This document shows positions 1 to 5,942 of a stretch of DNA of 9,923 nucleotides, in pieces. The translations under genes were made by a program, and so were the position numbers. Source of the stretch: Armatimonadota bacterium. GTDB taxonomy: Bacteria > Armatimonadota > Zipacnadia > Zipacnadales > UBA11051. The stretch is taken from the NCBI GenBank assembly GCA_003542955.1, contig DPJP01000459.1, positions 5,285-15,207 of the forward strand. Reading direction: 5' to 3'. Position 1 is the first letter of the stretch. Each line of letters opens with the position of its first letter. The notes beneath the pieces were generated by a model. That model made no database searches, had not been told where the DNA came from, and saw nothing but the letters and a program-made list of their open reading frames with translations.

Positions 1-212
1 GAGACGGAACAGCCCGGCGGGACGAGGGGGGAGCACGGCAAACGACGCGGCCGAAGCCGGCAGGGGGGAACGGCGAACGGCACTGTCCGGTGAGGGAGAA
101 CCGCGGCGGGGTCGGCTGAGGAGCGGCAACAGCACAGAGGACGAGGGCTCAGCGGAGAGGTCGGCGGTGGCTCACAGGATGGGGGACCGCCGAACGCCGT
201 AACGGAGCGAGC
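1..212 (+). other. Upstream spacer or tail of a preceding gene
   Basis: This stretch is strongly purine-rich on the plus strand and has no AT-rich -10/-35 pair, so no promoter for the downstream genes is visible. One plus-strand frame is open from base 2 to a TAA at 200-202 (66 codons), ending 10 nt before the ketosynthase start. It could be the 3' end of an upstream co-transcribed gene. Its translation is dominated by Arg, Gly, Ser and Glu and resembles no domain I know. The other two frames also stay open for 30 or more codons, as expected in GC-rich DNA, so coding status is unresolved. Confidence 0.3.
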
Positions 213-1448
213 ATGGCACAGACGCAGGCATGCCGAAACAGAGCAGTCATCACAGGGCTCGGGGCAGTGACATGTCTCGGGGGCGGCGTCGAGGGTCTGT
301 GGGAGGGCCTGCTGGCCGGGCGGCGCGGGCTGAGCGAATTCGCGAAGTTCGACCCCACGGGCCTGCGCAACACGCTCTGCGGGCAGGTGCGCGATTGGAC
401 ATTCACGCCGGCCGAGTTCGGGCTTGATCAAACACCAGATGAGGCGGCGCAGTTTCTGCTGGTTGCCGCTGCCGAGGCAATCGCCGATGCGGGGCTCTCG
501 GAGCGTCTGTACTCGGGTGCCGAACGCAGGCCGGAGGTCGGTCTCTCCCTCGCTTCGAACTTCGCCGGAGCCGTCTCCTGGGAGCAGTACCTCAGCTCTG
601 TGCTGGCAAAGGAGCCATCTCCGGAGCAGTTCGCCCAGTTCAGCTTTGGCAATGCGCTCTCACTGTGCCGGGATGTGTTCGGAGCAGCCGGGCCGGCGAG
701 CCAGCTGTCGATGGCATGCGCCTCCGGCACGGCATGCATCGGTTTGGCCGCGGAGATGATCCGCGACGGGCAGGCGGGCGTCGTTATCGCCGGAGGCTAC
801 GACTCGCTGGCGGCGAGCCCGTTGAGCGGGTTGAGTCTGCTGAGGACTATCACCGATGACGACCTCTACCCGTTCTCAGCCAACCGCAGCGGGACACTGT
901 TCGGAGAAGGCGCCGGGGTGCTCATTGTCGAGAGCCTTGAGCATGCGCGGGCGCGCGGAGCACGCTGCTACTGCGAGCTGCCTGGCTCGTGGCAGAATAA
1001 TAACGCCTACCACCTGACGGCGCCTGATGAGGGCGGCGCAGGTATGGCGCGGGTGCTGGCAGGGGCGCTGGGGAAGGCCGATGTGGCGCCGGAGTGCGTC
1101 GGGCATATCAACGCGCACGGGACGGGCACCGAGTATCATGATGTGGCCGAGACGCAGGCGATCAAGAGCGTGCTCGGAGCCGCGGCGTATGAGGCGACCG
1201 TGGTGTCGATCAAGGGCGCGGTATCGCACTTGATGGGTGCGGCGGGCTCGGTCGAGGGCATTGTGGCGGCGCTGTCGGTATTCCACCAGCTTGTGCCGCC
1301 GACGGTCAACTACGGCGAGCCCGACCCGGAATGCGACCTGGATTACGTGGTCGACGGGCGCAGAGAGCAGAGCATCGACTACGCCGCCTCGATCTCGGCG
1401 GGAATCGGCGGCGACAACGCGTGCATCATTCTCGGCAGGGCCGACTGA
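213..1448 (+). CDS. Beta-ketoacyl synthase (FabF/KAS II-like, thiolase fold)
   Basis: 411 aa, the full length for a KAS II or type II polyketide ketosynthase. The enzyme would perform decarboxylative Claisen condensation of an acyl chain with a malonyl-ACP unit in the cytosol. The N-terminal VITGLGAVT block is at 12-20. The nucleophile Cys169 sits in SMACASGTA, the first catalytic His302 in NAHGTGT, and Lys334 and His339 in SIKGAVSHLMGAAG, so the Cys-His-His triad is intact. Two positions deviate: the usual GFGG near the C-terminus reads GIGG (Ile398), replacing the Phe gatekeeper of FabF, and the usual GH of the second His motif is SH. The ATG at 213 has GGAG 5 nt upstream. A degenerate synthase-like gene follows after 5 nt and an E1-alpha after that, so a role in a specialised acyl or polyketide pathway is more likely than housekeeping fatty acid synthesis. 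Family assignment is firm; the substrate is unknown. Confidence 0.93.
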   Translation: MAQTQACRNRAVITGLGAVTCLGGGVEGLWEGLLAGRRGLSEFAKFDPTGLRNTLCGQVRDWTFTPAEFGLDQTPDEAAQFLLVAAAEAIADAGLSERLYSGAERRPEVGLSLASNFAGAVSWEQYLSSVLAKEPSPEQFAQFSFGNALSLCRDVFGAAGPASQLSMACASGTACIGLAAEMIRDGQAGVVIAGGYDSLAASPLSGLSLLRTITDDDLYPFSANRSGTLFGEGAGVLIVESLEHARARGARCYCELPGSWQNNNAYHLTAPDEGGAGMARVLAGALGKADVAPECVGHINAHGTGTEYHDVAETQAIKSVLGAAAYEATVVSIKGAVSHLMGAAGSVEGIVAALSVFHQLVPPTVNYGEPDPECDLDYVVDGRREQSIDYAASISAGIGGDNACIILGRAD

Positions 1449-1453
1449 GGACC

Positions 1454-2380
1454 ATGGGAAGCAGCGGGGCGGACAATCGGGTCGTGATCACCGGCGCCGG
1501 GCCCATTGCGTCGGTCGGCATCGGCCGCGAGGACTTTCTGCAGGGGCTGTTCGAGGGCCGCGAGGGCGTTGGGCCCTCGGAGCGCCTGGCGGACACCGGA
1601 GCCTTCGCCGCGGTGGCAGAGTGCTTCGACTTCGCGGCGGAGGACTTCTTAGTCAGCAAGAAGACGTATCTTGACCGGTGCGCGGAGCTTGTGCTCTGCG
1701 GCTGCATCCTGGCGCTTGGGGATGCCGGGCTGGACTATCAGCAGATCGACTCGGAGCGTCTCGGGATCAGCCTGGGGACGGCGTTCGGGTGCCTGGAATC
1801 GATGACAAACCACTCGGCGCGGGTGCAGGCCAAGGGAGTGCGCTTCGGCTCGCCGATGATCTTCACCCACACGATGGCCAACGCGCCGACCTCGATTGCG
1901 TGCATCGAGTATGGTATCCGCGGGCCTGCGGCGACGTGGTGCGCGGGCAGTGCCTCGGGGGCCTGCGCGCTCGAGTTCGCGCTGCGGAGGGTGCGTGAGG
2001 GCGATACCGACATCATGCTTGCCGGCGGCGCAGACGCGCTCAGCAGTGTGTTGCTGGCTGGGCTGAGCCCGGAGAGCGGCATCGTGCCGGGCGAGGGCGC
2101 CTGCATGCTGGTACTCGAGCCGTATGAGCGGGCGCTCACACGCGGGGCACGGATACTGGCTGAGTTGGTGTCGGTGAGCGTGACGGGCAGTGCCGGTGAC
2201 GAGCACGCGACCACTCCGGCTTACGGGCACACATTCGGCGCAAGTGTGCCCCTGAGCGTCTGTGCGGGAATGACGGCTGAAAACGCGGGCCGGACGCTCA
2301 GGGCCGGGCCGGCGGCTGATGAGTTCGGGGTCCGGGGCCCCGGCGCCGAGGTCGTCATCGTGTGTGGTGATGGACAATGA
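1454..2380 (+). CDS. Degenerate, shortened beta-ketoacyl synthase-like protein (possible chain-length-factor-type partner)
   Basis: 308 aa from the ATG at 1454; an in-frame ATG at 1331 lies inside the upstream gene and is rejected. The N-terminal half keeps the ketosynthase pattern: VVITGAGPI at 10-18, and CAGSASGAC around 163-171 followed by a conserved helix and LAGGADAL. The nucleophile Cys is replaced by Ser166. After VPGEGACMLVLE (211-222) about 60 residues present in the neighbouring synthase are missing, including the NAHGTGT histidine. The second His motif survives as YGHTFGA (His259), but the Lys five residues before it is Thr254. It should therefore lack condensing activity. Tight coupling to an intact ketosynthase resembles KS-alpha/KS-beta and aryl-polyene KS/CLF pairs, but the true CLF Gln is absent. 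Alternatives are a structural partner, an acyltransferase-like thiolase-fold protein, or a decaying copy. The stop overlaps the next start as ATGA. Confidence 0.82.
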   Translation: MGSSGADNRVVITGAGPIASVGIGREDFLQGLFEGREGVGPSERLADTGAFAAVAECFDFAAEDFLVSKKTYLDRCAELVLCGCILALGDAGLDYQQIDSERLGISLGTAFGCLESMTNHSARVQAKGVRFGSPMIFTHTMANAPTSIACIEYGIRGPAATWCAGSASGACALEFALRRVREGDTDIMLAGGADALSSVLLAGLSPESGIVPGEGACMLVLEPYERALTRGARILAELVSVSVTGSAGDEHATTPAYGHTFGASVPLSVCAGMTAENAGRTLRAGPAADEFGVRGPGAEVVIVCGDGQ

Positions 2381-3345
2381 GTTATCCGGTCGAGGAGCTT
2401 CGCGAGCACTACCGGATGATGTGGCTGATCCGGGAGTTCGAGCAGGCGTTGAGTGAGCAGTTCTCGGCGGGCGCAATCGGCGGGACGTCGCACTTCTGCA
2501 TCGGGCAGGAGGCATGCGCGGTGGGGGCGGTGGCGGGGCTCCGGGGCGATGACCTGATGACCTCGAATCACCGCGGTCATGGGCACTTCCTGGCCAAGGG
2601 CGCCGATCCGGGGCGGTTGATGGCCGAGTTGATGGGGAAGGCGGACGGCTACTCGGCCGGGCGCGGCGGGTCGCAGCACATGGCGGACTTCTCGATCGGC
2701 TTCCTGGGCTCCAACGGCATCACCGGGGGGATGATCCCGGTGGCGACGGGGGCAGCGTTGAGCCAGAGGCTGCTGGGGACGGGGCGCGTGGTGCTGTGCA
2801 TGTTCGGCGACGGCGCGTGCGCGCAGGGGGCATTCCACGAGGGTATCAACATGGGGGCGATCTGGCGGCTGCCGATCGTCTACTTCATCGAGAATAATCT
2901 CTACGCAATGAGCACCCCCGCCCGACAGAACTTCAATCTGGAGCGGCTCTCGGGCTTTGCCGACGCCTACGGCATCGCCGGCGCAAGCGTCGACGGAAAT
3001 GACTACTTCGCGGTACGGGACGCCACAGCCCGCGCAGCGGAGGGAGCCAGAGCGGGCGCGGGGCCGACAATCATCGAGGCTCTCACCTATCGCCAGTGCG
3101 GACACTCGAAGAGTGATGTGTGTGAGTACCGAAGTGATGAGGAGGAGCAGCGCTGGGCAGAGCGCGATCCGCTGGGCAGTATGCGGACGCGATTGCTTGC
3201 CGATGGCGTGGTGGACTCGGCCGGCGCGGATGAGCTCGAGCGCGAGGCGCGAGCGGCAGTCGAGAGGGCCGTCGATTTCGCGCGCAGCAGCCCGGCGCCG
3301 AGCGTGGCGACTGCAGCCACGGGTGTCTTCTCGGATGTTGGCTGA
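2377..3345 (+). CDS. Thiamine diphosphate-dependent 2-oxoacid dehydrogenase E1 component, alpha subunit
   Basis: 322 aa, normal for E1-alpha of the pyruvate or acetoin dehydrogenase type. Such subunits bind TPP with an E1-beta partner and decarboxylate a 2-oxoacid (or cleave acetoin), passing the acyl group to a lipoyl carrier. Visible motifs: IGQEA at 42-46; the conserved His run NHRGHGH at 64-70; GRGGSQHMAD (95-104); FLGSNGITGG (109-118); the TPP/Mg motif starting GDGA at 144-147 and closing with the Asn pair 173-174; and the E1 loop TYRQCGHSKSD (237-247), close to the TYR..GHSMSDP loop of pyruvate dehydrogenases. Translation is coupled to the upstream ketosynthase-like gene by a 4-nt ATGA overlap. 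No E1-beta, E2 or E3 gene follows; the next gene is an independently promoted regulator. The partner must be encoded upstream of the window or elsewhere, or the protein has an unusual role. Family is certain; substrate is unknown. Confidence 0.93.
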   Translation: MSYPVEELREHYRMMWLIREFEQALSEQFSAGAIGGTSHFCIGQEACAVGAVAGLRGDDLMTSNHRGHGHFLAKGADPGRLMAELMGKADGYSAGRGGSQHMADFSIGFLGSNGITGGMIPVATGAALSQRLLGTGRVVLCMFGDGACAQGAFHEGINMGAIWRLPIVYFIENNLYAMSTPARQNFNLERLSGFADAYGIAGASVDGNDYFAVRDATARAAEGARAGAGPTIIEALTYRQCGHSKSDVCEYRSDEEEQRWAERDPLGSMRTRLLADGVVDSAGADELEREARAAVERAVDFARSSPAPSVATAATGVFSDVG

Positions 3346-3360
3346 TTCTCTTCACAGGCC

Positions 3361-3389
3361 TTGACATCGCGGACGCCGCCTACTATGAT
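3361..3389 (+). promoter_or_regulatory. Sigma-70-type promoter of the blaI-M56 operon
   Basis: A perfect -35 TTGACA (3361-3366), a 17-bp spacer and a near-perfect -10 TATGAT (3384-3389) lie immediately after the E1-alpha gene. The predicted transcription start is about 3396, giving a leader of roughly 125 nt before the repressor ATG. This separates the regulator/peptidase pair from the ketosynthase operon. Confidence 0.85.
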
Positions 3390-3395
3390 TAGTAG
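3380..3395. promoter_or_regulatory. Putative BlaI-family operator overlapping the -10
   Basis: CTACTA-TGAT-TAGTAG is a perfect inverted repeat with 6-bp arms and a 4-bp spacer, and it contains the whole -10 element. TACTA/TAGTA-type dyads are, from memory, typical of BlaI-family repressor sites. A bound dimer would occlude RNA polymerase, so autorepression by the adjacent repressor is the natural reading. The dyad is seen directly; binding is inferred. Confidence 0.75.
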
Positions 3396-3399
3396 TAAT

Positions 3400-3427
3400 T
3401 GCAGTGGGGAATACTGCATACGGCAGT
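3400..3427. repeat. Three alternating half-sites (GCAGT / ACTGC / GCAGT) in the blaI leader
   Basis: GCAGT at 3401-3405, ACTGC at 3413-3417 and GCAGT at 3423-3427 form two dyads that share the middle arm. The first extends to TGCAGT/ACTGCA (6 bp, loop 7 nt); the second is 5 bp with a 5-nt loop. They lie just downstream of the predicted start, so they could be a secondary repressor site (the arms share ACT/AGT with the main operator) or mutually exclusive RNA hairpins. Confidence 0.45.
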
Positions 3428-3458
3428 CGCGATCAGAGGCGCTAGCCGCTTCGAGCCC

Positions 3459-3481
3459 GGCGCGTGGCACAGAGACGCGCC
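3459..3481 (+). other. Hairpin in the blaI 5' leader
   Basis: GGCGCGT (3459-3465) and ACGCGCC (3475-3481) form a perfect 7-bp stem with a 9-nt loop, ending 40 nt before the repressor start. No U-tract follows, so it is not an intrinsic terminator. It may stabilise the leader or be fortuitous in GC-rich DNA. Confidence 0.4.
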
Positions 3482-3521
3482 AGTCGGCCGAATCTGCAGC
3501 AGCGGTTGAAGGGAGATAGAG

Positions 3522-3971
3522 ATGGCCAACAGGAGATCACCCAAGCTGTCGGTTTTCCGCCCGGGCGAGGAGGGTCTGCAGCAGACGCTGGGGGCGCTCG
3601 AAGCCCAGGTGATGAACGCGATCTGGGATGCGGGTGGCGAGGTTGCGGTCGAGCAGGTACGCCAGTCGCTGGAGGACAGCGGCAAGAAGGCGGCCTACAC
3701 GACTGTCATGACCACGATGAGCCGCCTGCACAAGAAGGGCCTGCTCAACCGCGAGATGCGCGGGAAGGCGTACCTGTACACGGCGGCGGTATCCCGAAAG
3801 GACCTGGATACGAGCGTCATCAAGCAGGTCATCGATGGGCTGCTGTCGACCTTCGCGGAGCCGGCGATGTCGTACTTTTTCGAGGCGTTGCGGGAGAACG
3901 ACCCGGAGAAGCTGGACTCGCTTGCCGAGATCATCGAAGAGAAGCGCAAGGAAGACCATCAGGAGGGCTGA
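3522..3971 (+). CDS. BlaI/MecI/CopY-family transcriptional repressor
   Basis: 149 aa, slightly longer than BlaI/MecI (about 125 aa). The winged-helix N-terminal region carries the family signature: LGALEAQVMNAIWDAGG near 23-39, then AYTTVMTTMSRLHKKGLL around 58-75 (recognition helix) and the wing RGKAYLYTA. The C-terminal part (about 92-140) is the helical dimerisation region, with a charged tail. Members repress beta-lactamase, copper or cell-envelope stress genes and are inactivated by a partner M56 peptidase. GGGAG (3511-3515) sits 6 nt before the ATG. A dyad matching a BlaI-type operator overlaps the -10 upstream, which supports autoregulation. The M56 peptidase gene begins 3 nt after the stop. 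What signal the pair senses cannot be read from the sequence, and no beta-lactamase is nearby. Confidence 0.93.
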   Translation: MANRRSPKLSVFRPGEEGLQQTLGALEAQVMNAIWDAGGEVAVEQVRQSLEDSGKKAAYTTVMTTMSRLHKKGLLNREMRGKAYLYTAAVSRKDLDTSVIKQVIDGLLSTFAEPAMSYFFEALRENDPEKLDSLAEIIEEKRKEDHQEG

Positions 3972-3974
3972 GGA

Positions 3975-4964
3975 TTGCCGGAGGTGCTTGCCGCTGCCCT
4001 GCTGTACGTTGTCGCAGCCGGCGCCGTGCAACTCCTGGCCGCTCTGCCTGTAGCAGCCGCCGCGGAGTCACTATCTGAGAATGACCCCGAAGCAGCCGGC
4101 CGATTCTGGCTGGCTGCCTCTGTTTTTGCCCCCTCGGCGGCGCTGGCGCTCACGGTCCTGGCGCTGGCATTGGCTCGCGGCGGGATGCTCCCCCCCCACC
4201 TCGAACGTACGCGGCCCCACGTGTGCTGGCGCTGGCTGCTCGAACGTCCGGACGCCGACTGGCACTTCACGGTGGGCGGAGCCCTGGCCCTGGGGCTGGT
4301 TGTGTTTGCGCTCGGTCGCTTTGCGTGGCGGTGGGTGAGTTCGACGCAGGTCGGGCGCCTGGCCGCGGCCCATGTGGGCGACGGCGGTGAGCGCGTGCTC
4401 GTGGCCCACAGCGATGAACCGTACTGCTTTGCGGTGGGTCTGGGGGGCGGGGTGGCGATCATCTCGCGCGGGATGGTCGATCTGCTCGACGAACAACAGC
4501 GTGGCGCGGTTCTGAGCCACGAACTGGCGCACATCGTGCGCAGGGACAACGCGATGCACCTGGTCACCGAGCTATGCGCGACGCTGTCGGCGCTTGTGCC
4601 GCTCGGGTTCATCTACGCCTACAGGTGGCGGTCGGCGGCGGAGGCTGCCTGCGACCAGGCGGCGGCGGCGGCCAGTAATCCCGAGACCGTGGTTGAGGCT
4701 CTCGAGTTGGTGGAGCGGGCGACGGTTGGCCTGCGGCCCGAGTGGCCTGAGGGGCTCAACCCGGTCTACTACGGGGGTGTCTCGCCCGCTCGGAGGGCGG
4801 CGCGGCTCATGGCGCCGGCACGGGCACAGATCGCACCGCCGCTGCGGGTGGTGCTATGGGTCGAGGGCATCGTCGTGGTGGCGGCGCTTGCTTTGGGGCG
4901 CCAGTGGGTGCTTGATTCGCTGTACTGCGCGGGCGAGTCGGTGCTGAAGGGGTTGGGAGCGTAG
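3975..4964 (+). CDS. M56-family (BlaR1/MecR1-type) membrane zinc metallopeptidase
   Basis: 329 aa starting at TTG 3975, chosen because AGGAGG (3961-3966) lies 8 nt upstream and the start is 3 nt past the repressor stop. The zinc site is HELAH at 182-186, with the downstream Glu ligand in EAACD (223-227), as in BlaR1/MecR1. Hydrophobic segments near 4-30, 44-67, 98-117, 196-216 and 290-308 suggest a multi-pass membrane protein, with the protease domain between the middle helices. In characterised systems the activated peptidase leads to loss of the repressor. Here the protein ends about 20 residues after its last hydrophobic segment and lacks the roughly 250-residue penicillin-binding sensor domain of BlaR1. 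The input must be sensed differently, possibly through the short 310-329 tail, the loops or a partner protein. Confidence 0.88.
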   Translation: MPEVLAAALLYVVAAGAVQLLAALPVAAAAESLSENDPEAAGRFWLAASVFAPSAALALTVLALALARGGMLPPHLERTRPHVCWRWLLERPDADWHFTVGGALALGLVVFALGRFAWRWVSSTQVGRLAAAHVGDGGERVLVAHSDEPYCFAVGLGGGVAIISRGMVDLLDEQQRGAVLSHELAHIVRRDNAMHLVTELCATLSALVPLGFIYAYRWRSAAEAACDQAAAAASNPETVVEALELVERATVGLRPEWPEGLNPVYYGGVSPARRAARLMAPARAQIAPPLRVVLWVEGIVVVAALALGRQWVLDSLYCAGESVLKGLGA

Positions 4965-5300
4965 GCGTGTACGGCAGGGGCGAGTCGCGAGGGCTGTGGC
5001 GTGAGAGAAGGGCACACGCGCCACGGCAGGGCACAACCGGGCCGATGTCGGGGGCGGAGCGGCCATATCGTTGTCGGGGCTTCACATTCCGCGGCACTGA
5101 CTCCCACAGCTGAGTCGTGGCGCATGCACGCAACCACCCGTACCGGTGTGGCAGGCGTGAGTTCGAGTACCGGATGCGGCGGACGGGCAGATGGGTACCT
5201 GCTGATTCTCGACGCAAGGTAGAATGCGCGGAGCTTTGCAAAGCCATCCGGGTGTGGTAATATGCCACCGATGGAGAACCTCGGTTTCGAGTGGGCCGGC
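4965..5300 (+). other. Intergenic region between the M56 gene and nadD
   Basis: No convincing gene lies here. A hairpin GTGGCG/CGCCAC (4996-5001 with 5019-5024, 17-nt loop) follows the M56 stop but has no T-tract, so it is at best a Rho-dependent or processing structure. A weaker GACTC/GAGTC dyad lies at 5099-5116. The tRNA-like GTTCGAGTAC at 5161 has no flanking stem or cloverleaf. The 3' end carries the nadD promoter. Confidence 0.5.
5235..5263 (+). promoter_or_regulatory. Predicted promoter of the nadD-LCP-rsfS operon
   Basis: TTTGCA (5235-5240), a 17-bp spacer and TAATAT (5258-5263) form a sigma-70-like pair. A TGG immediately before the -10 gives an extended -10 (TGn). The predicted start is about 5270. 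An initiation codon at 5262 would lie inside the -10, which argues for a nadD start downstream. Confidence 0.6.
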
Positions 5301-5942
5301 ATGCAGCGCCTCGGGGTCCTCGGCGGGACCTTCGACCCGATCCACTACGGGCACATCACCGCCGCCGCAGCAGTCTCCGAGCGTCTCGCGCTTGATCGCG
5401 TCGTGTTCATCCCCGCCGGTCAGCCTCCCCACAAGACCGGCAGGCAGATCAGCTCCGCTTCTCACCGCTTGATGATGTGCCTGCTTGCGACCGCCGCGCG
5501 TGCTGACTGGAGTGTTTCGCGGGTGGAACTGAGCCGCGCGGGAAGCAGTTATACTATTCAGACGCTCGAGCAGTTGCGTAGCCGGGTTGGGCCGGATTGT
5601 GAGTTGGTGTTCATCGCCGGGGCAGACATGGCGCTGGACCTGGTGAACTGGTACCGGCCGGACGCGATCCTGCAGGAGGCCCGCTTCGTCGCCGTGCAGA
5701 GGCCCGGCTACGACCTCTCGCGGCTCGCCGACGTGCTGGGTGCCGCGCGCGCGAAGCGAGTGGAGCGGGTGACGGTGGACACGCCCGACGTATCGGGGAC
5801 TGAGATCAGGCAACGGGTGGCCGATGGACGACCGATCACGGAGCTGACGCTTTCGGGCGTAGCGGCATATATCGACGCGGCGGGGCTGTACGCCCGCACA
5901 GATCACGGCACTCTGACCGCAGCCAAGCGAGAAGACAGATGA
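5301..5942 (+). CDS. nadD: Nicotinate-nucleotide adenylyltransferase
   Basis: 213 aa from the ATG at 5301. It transfers AMP from ATP to nicotinate mononucleotide to make deamido-NAD in the cytosol, a step of NAD synthesis. The nucleotidyltransferase signature GGTFDPIHYGH lies at residues 8-18, with PAGQPPHK some 30 residues later, and the C-terminal ATP-binding motif reads VSGTEIR (usual ISSTxIR). In-frame ATGs at 5262 and 5271 are less likely: the first overlaps the predicted -10, the second has no Shine-Dalgarno, and family members place GGTFDP within about 10 residues of the start. A GAGTGGG at 5289-5295 could serve as a weak ribosome site for 5301. The stop overlaps the LCP start (ATGA). 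The nadD-LCP-rsfS order recurs in many Terrabacteria. Confidence 0.93.
   Translation: MQRLGVLGGTFDPIHYGHITAAAAVSERLALDRVVFIPAGQPPHKTGRQISSASHRLMMCLLATAARADWSVSRVELSRAGSSYTIQTLEQLRSRVGPDCELVFIAGADMALDLVNWYRPDAILQEARFVAVQRPGYDLSRLADVLGAARAKRVERVTVDTPDVSGTEIRQRVADGRPITELTLSGVAAYIDAAGLYARTDHGTLTAAKREDR

Noticed and set aside
1331..1453. Upstream in-frame ATG for the second synthase-like gene
   Set aside because: It would add 41 Arg-rich residues encoded inside the first ketosynthase, and VVITGAGPI aligns to the family start from ATG 1454.
1649..3105. Long minus-strand open frames (1649-2515 and 2221-3105) opposite the ketosynthase-like and E1-alpha genes
   Set aside because: They lie fully antisense to genes with clear domain motifs, are rich in Arg/Pro/His as expected for mirror frames in GC-rich DNA, and show no recognisable domain.
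3464..4078. Plus-strand frame overlapping the BlaI-type gene
   Set aside because: It is out of frame with the repressor and M56 genes and encodes Arg/Gly-rich sequence without a domain.
4996..5024. Hairpin after the M56 gene as an intrinsic terminator
   Set aside because: The stem is 6 bp with a 17-nt loop and no T-run follows.
5161..5170. GTTCGAGTAC resembling a tRNA T-loop
   Set aside because: The flanking 5-mers do not pair and no acceptor or anticodon arm can be drawn around it.
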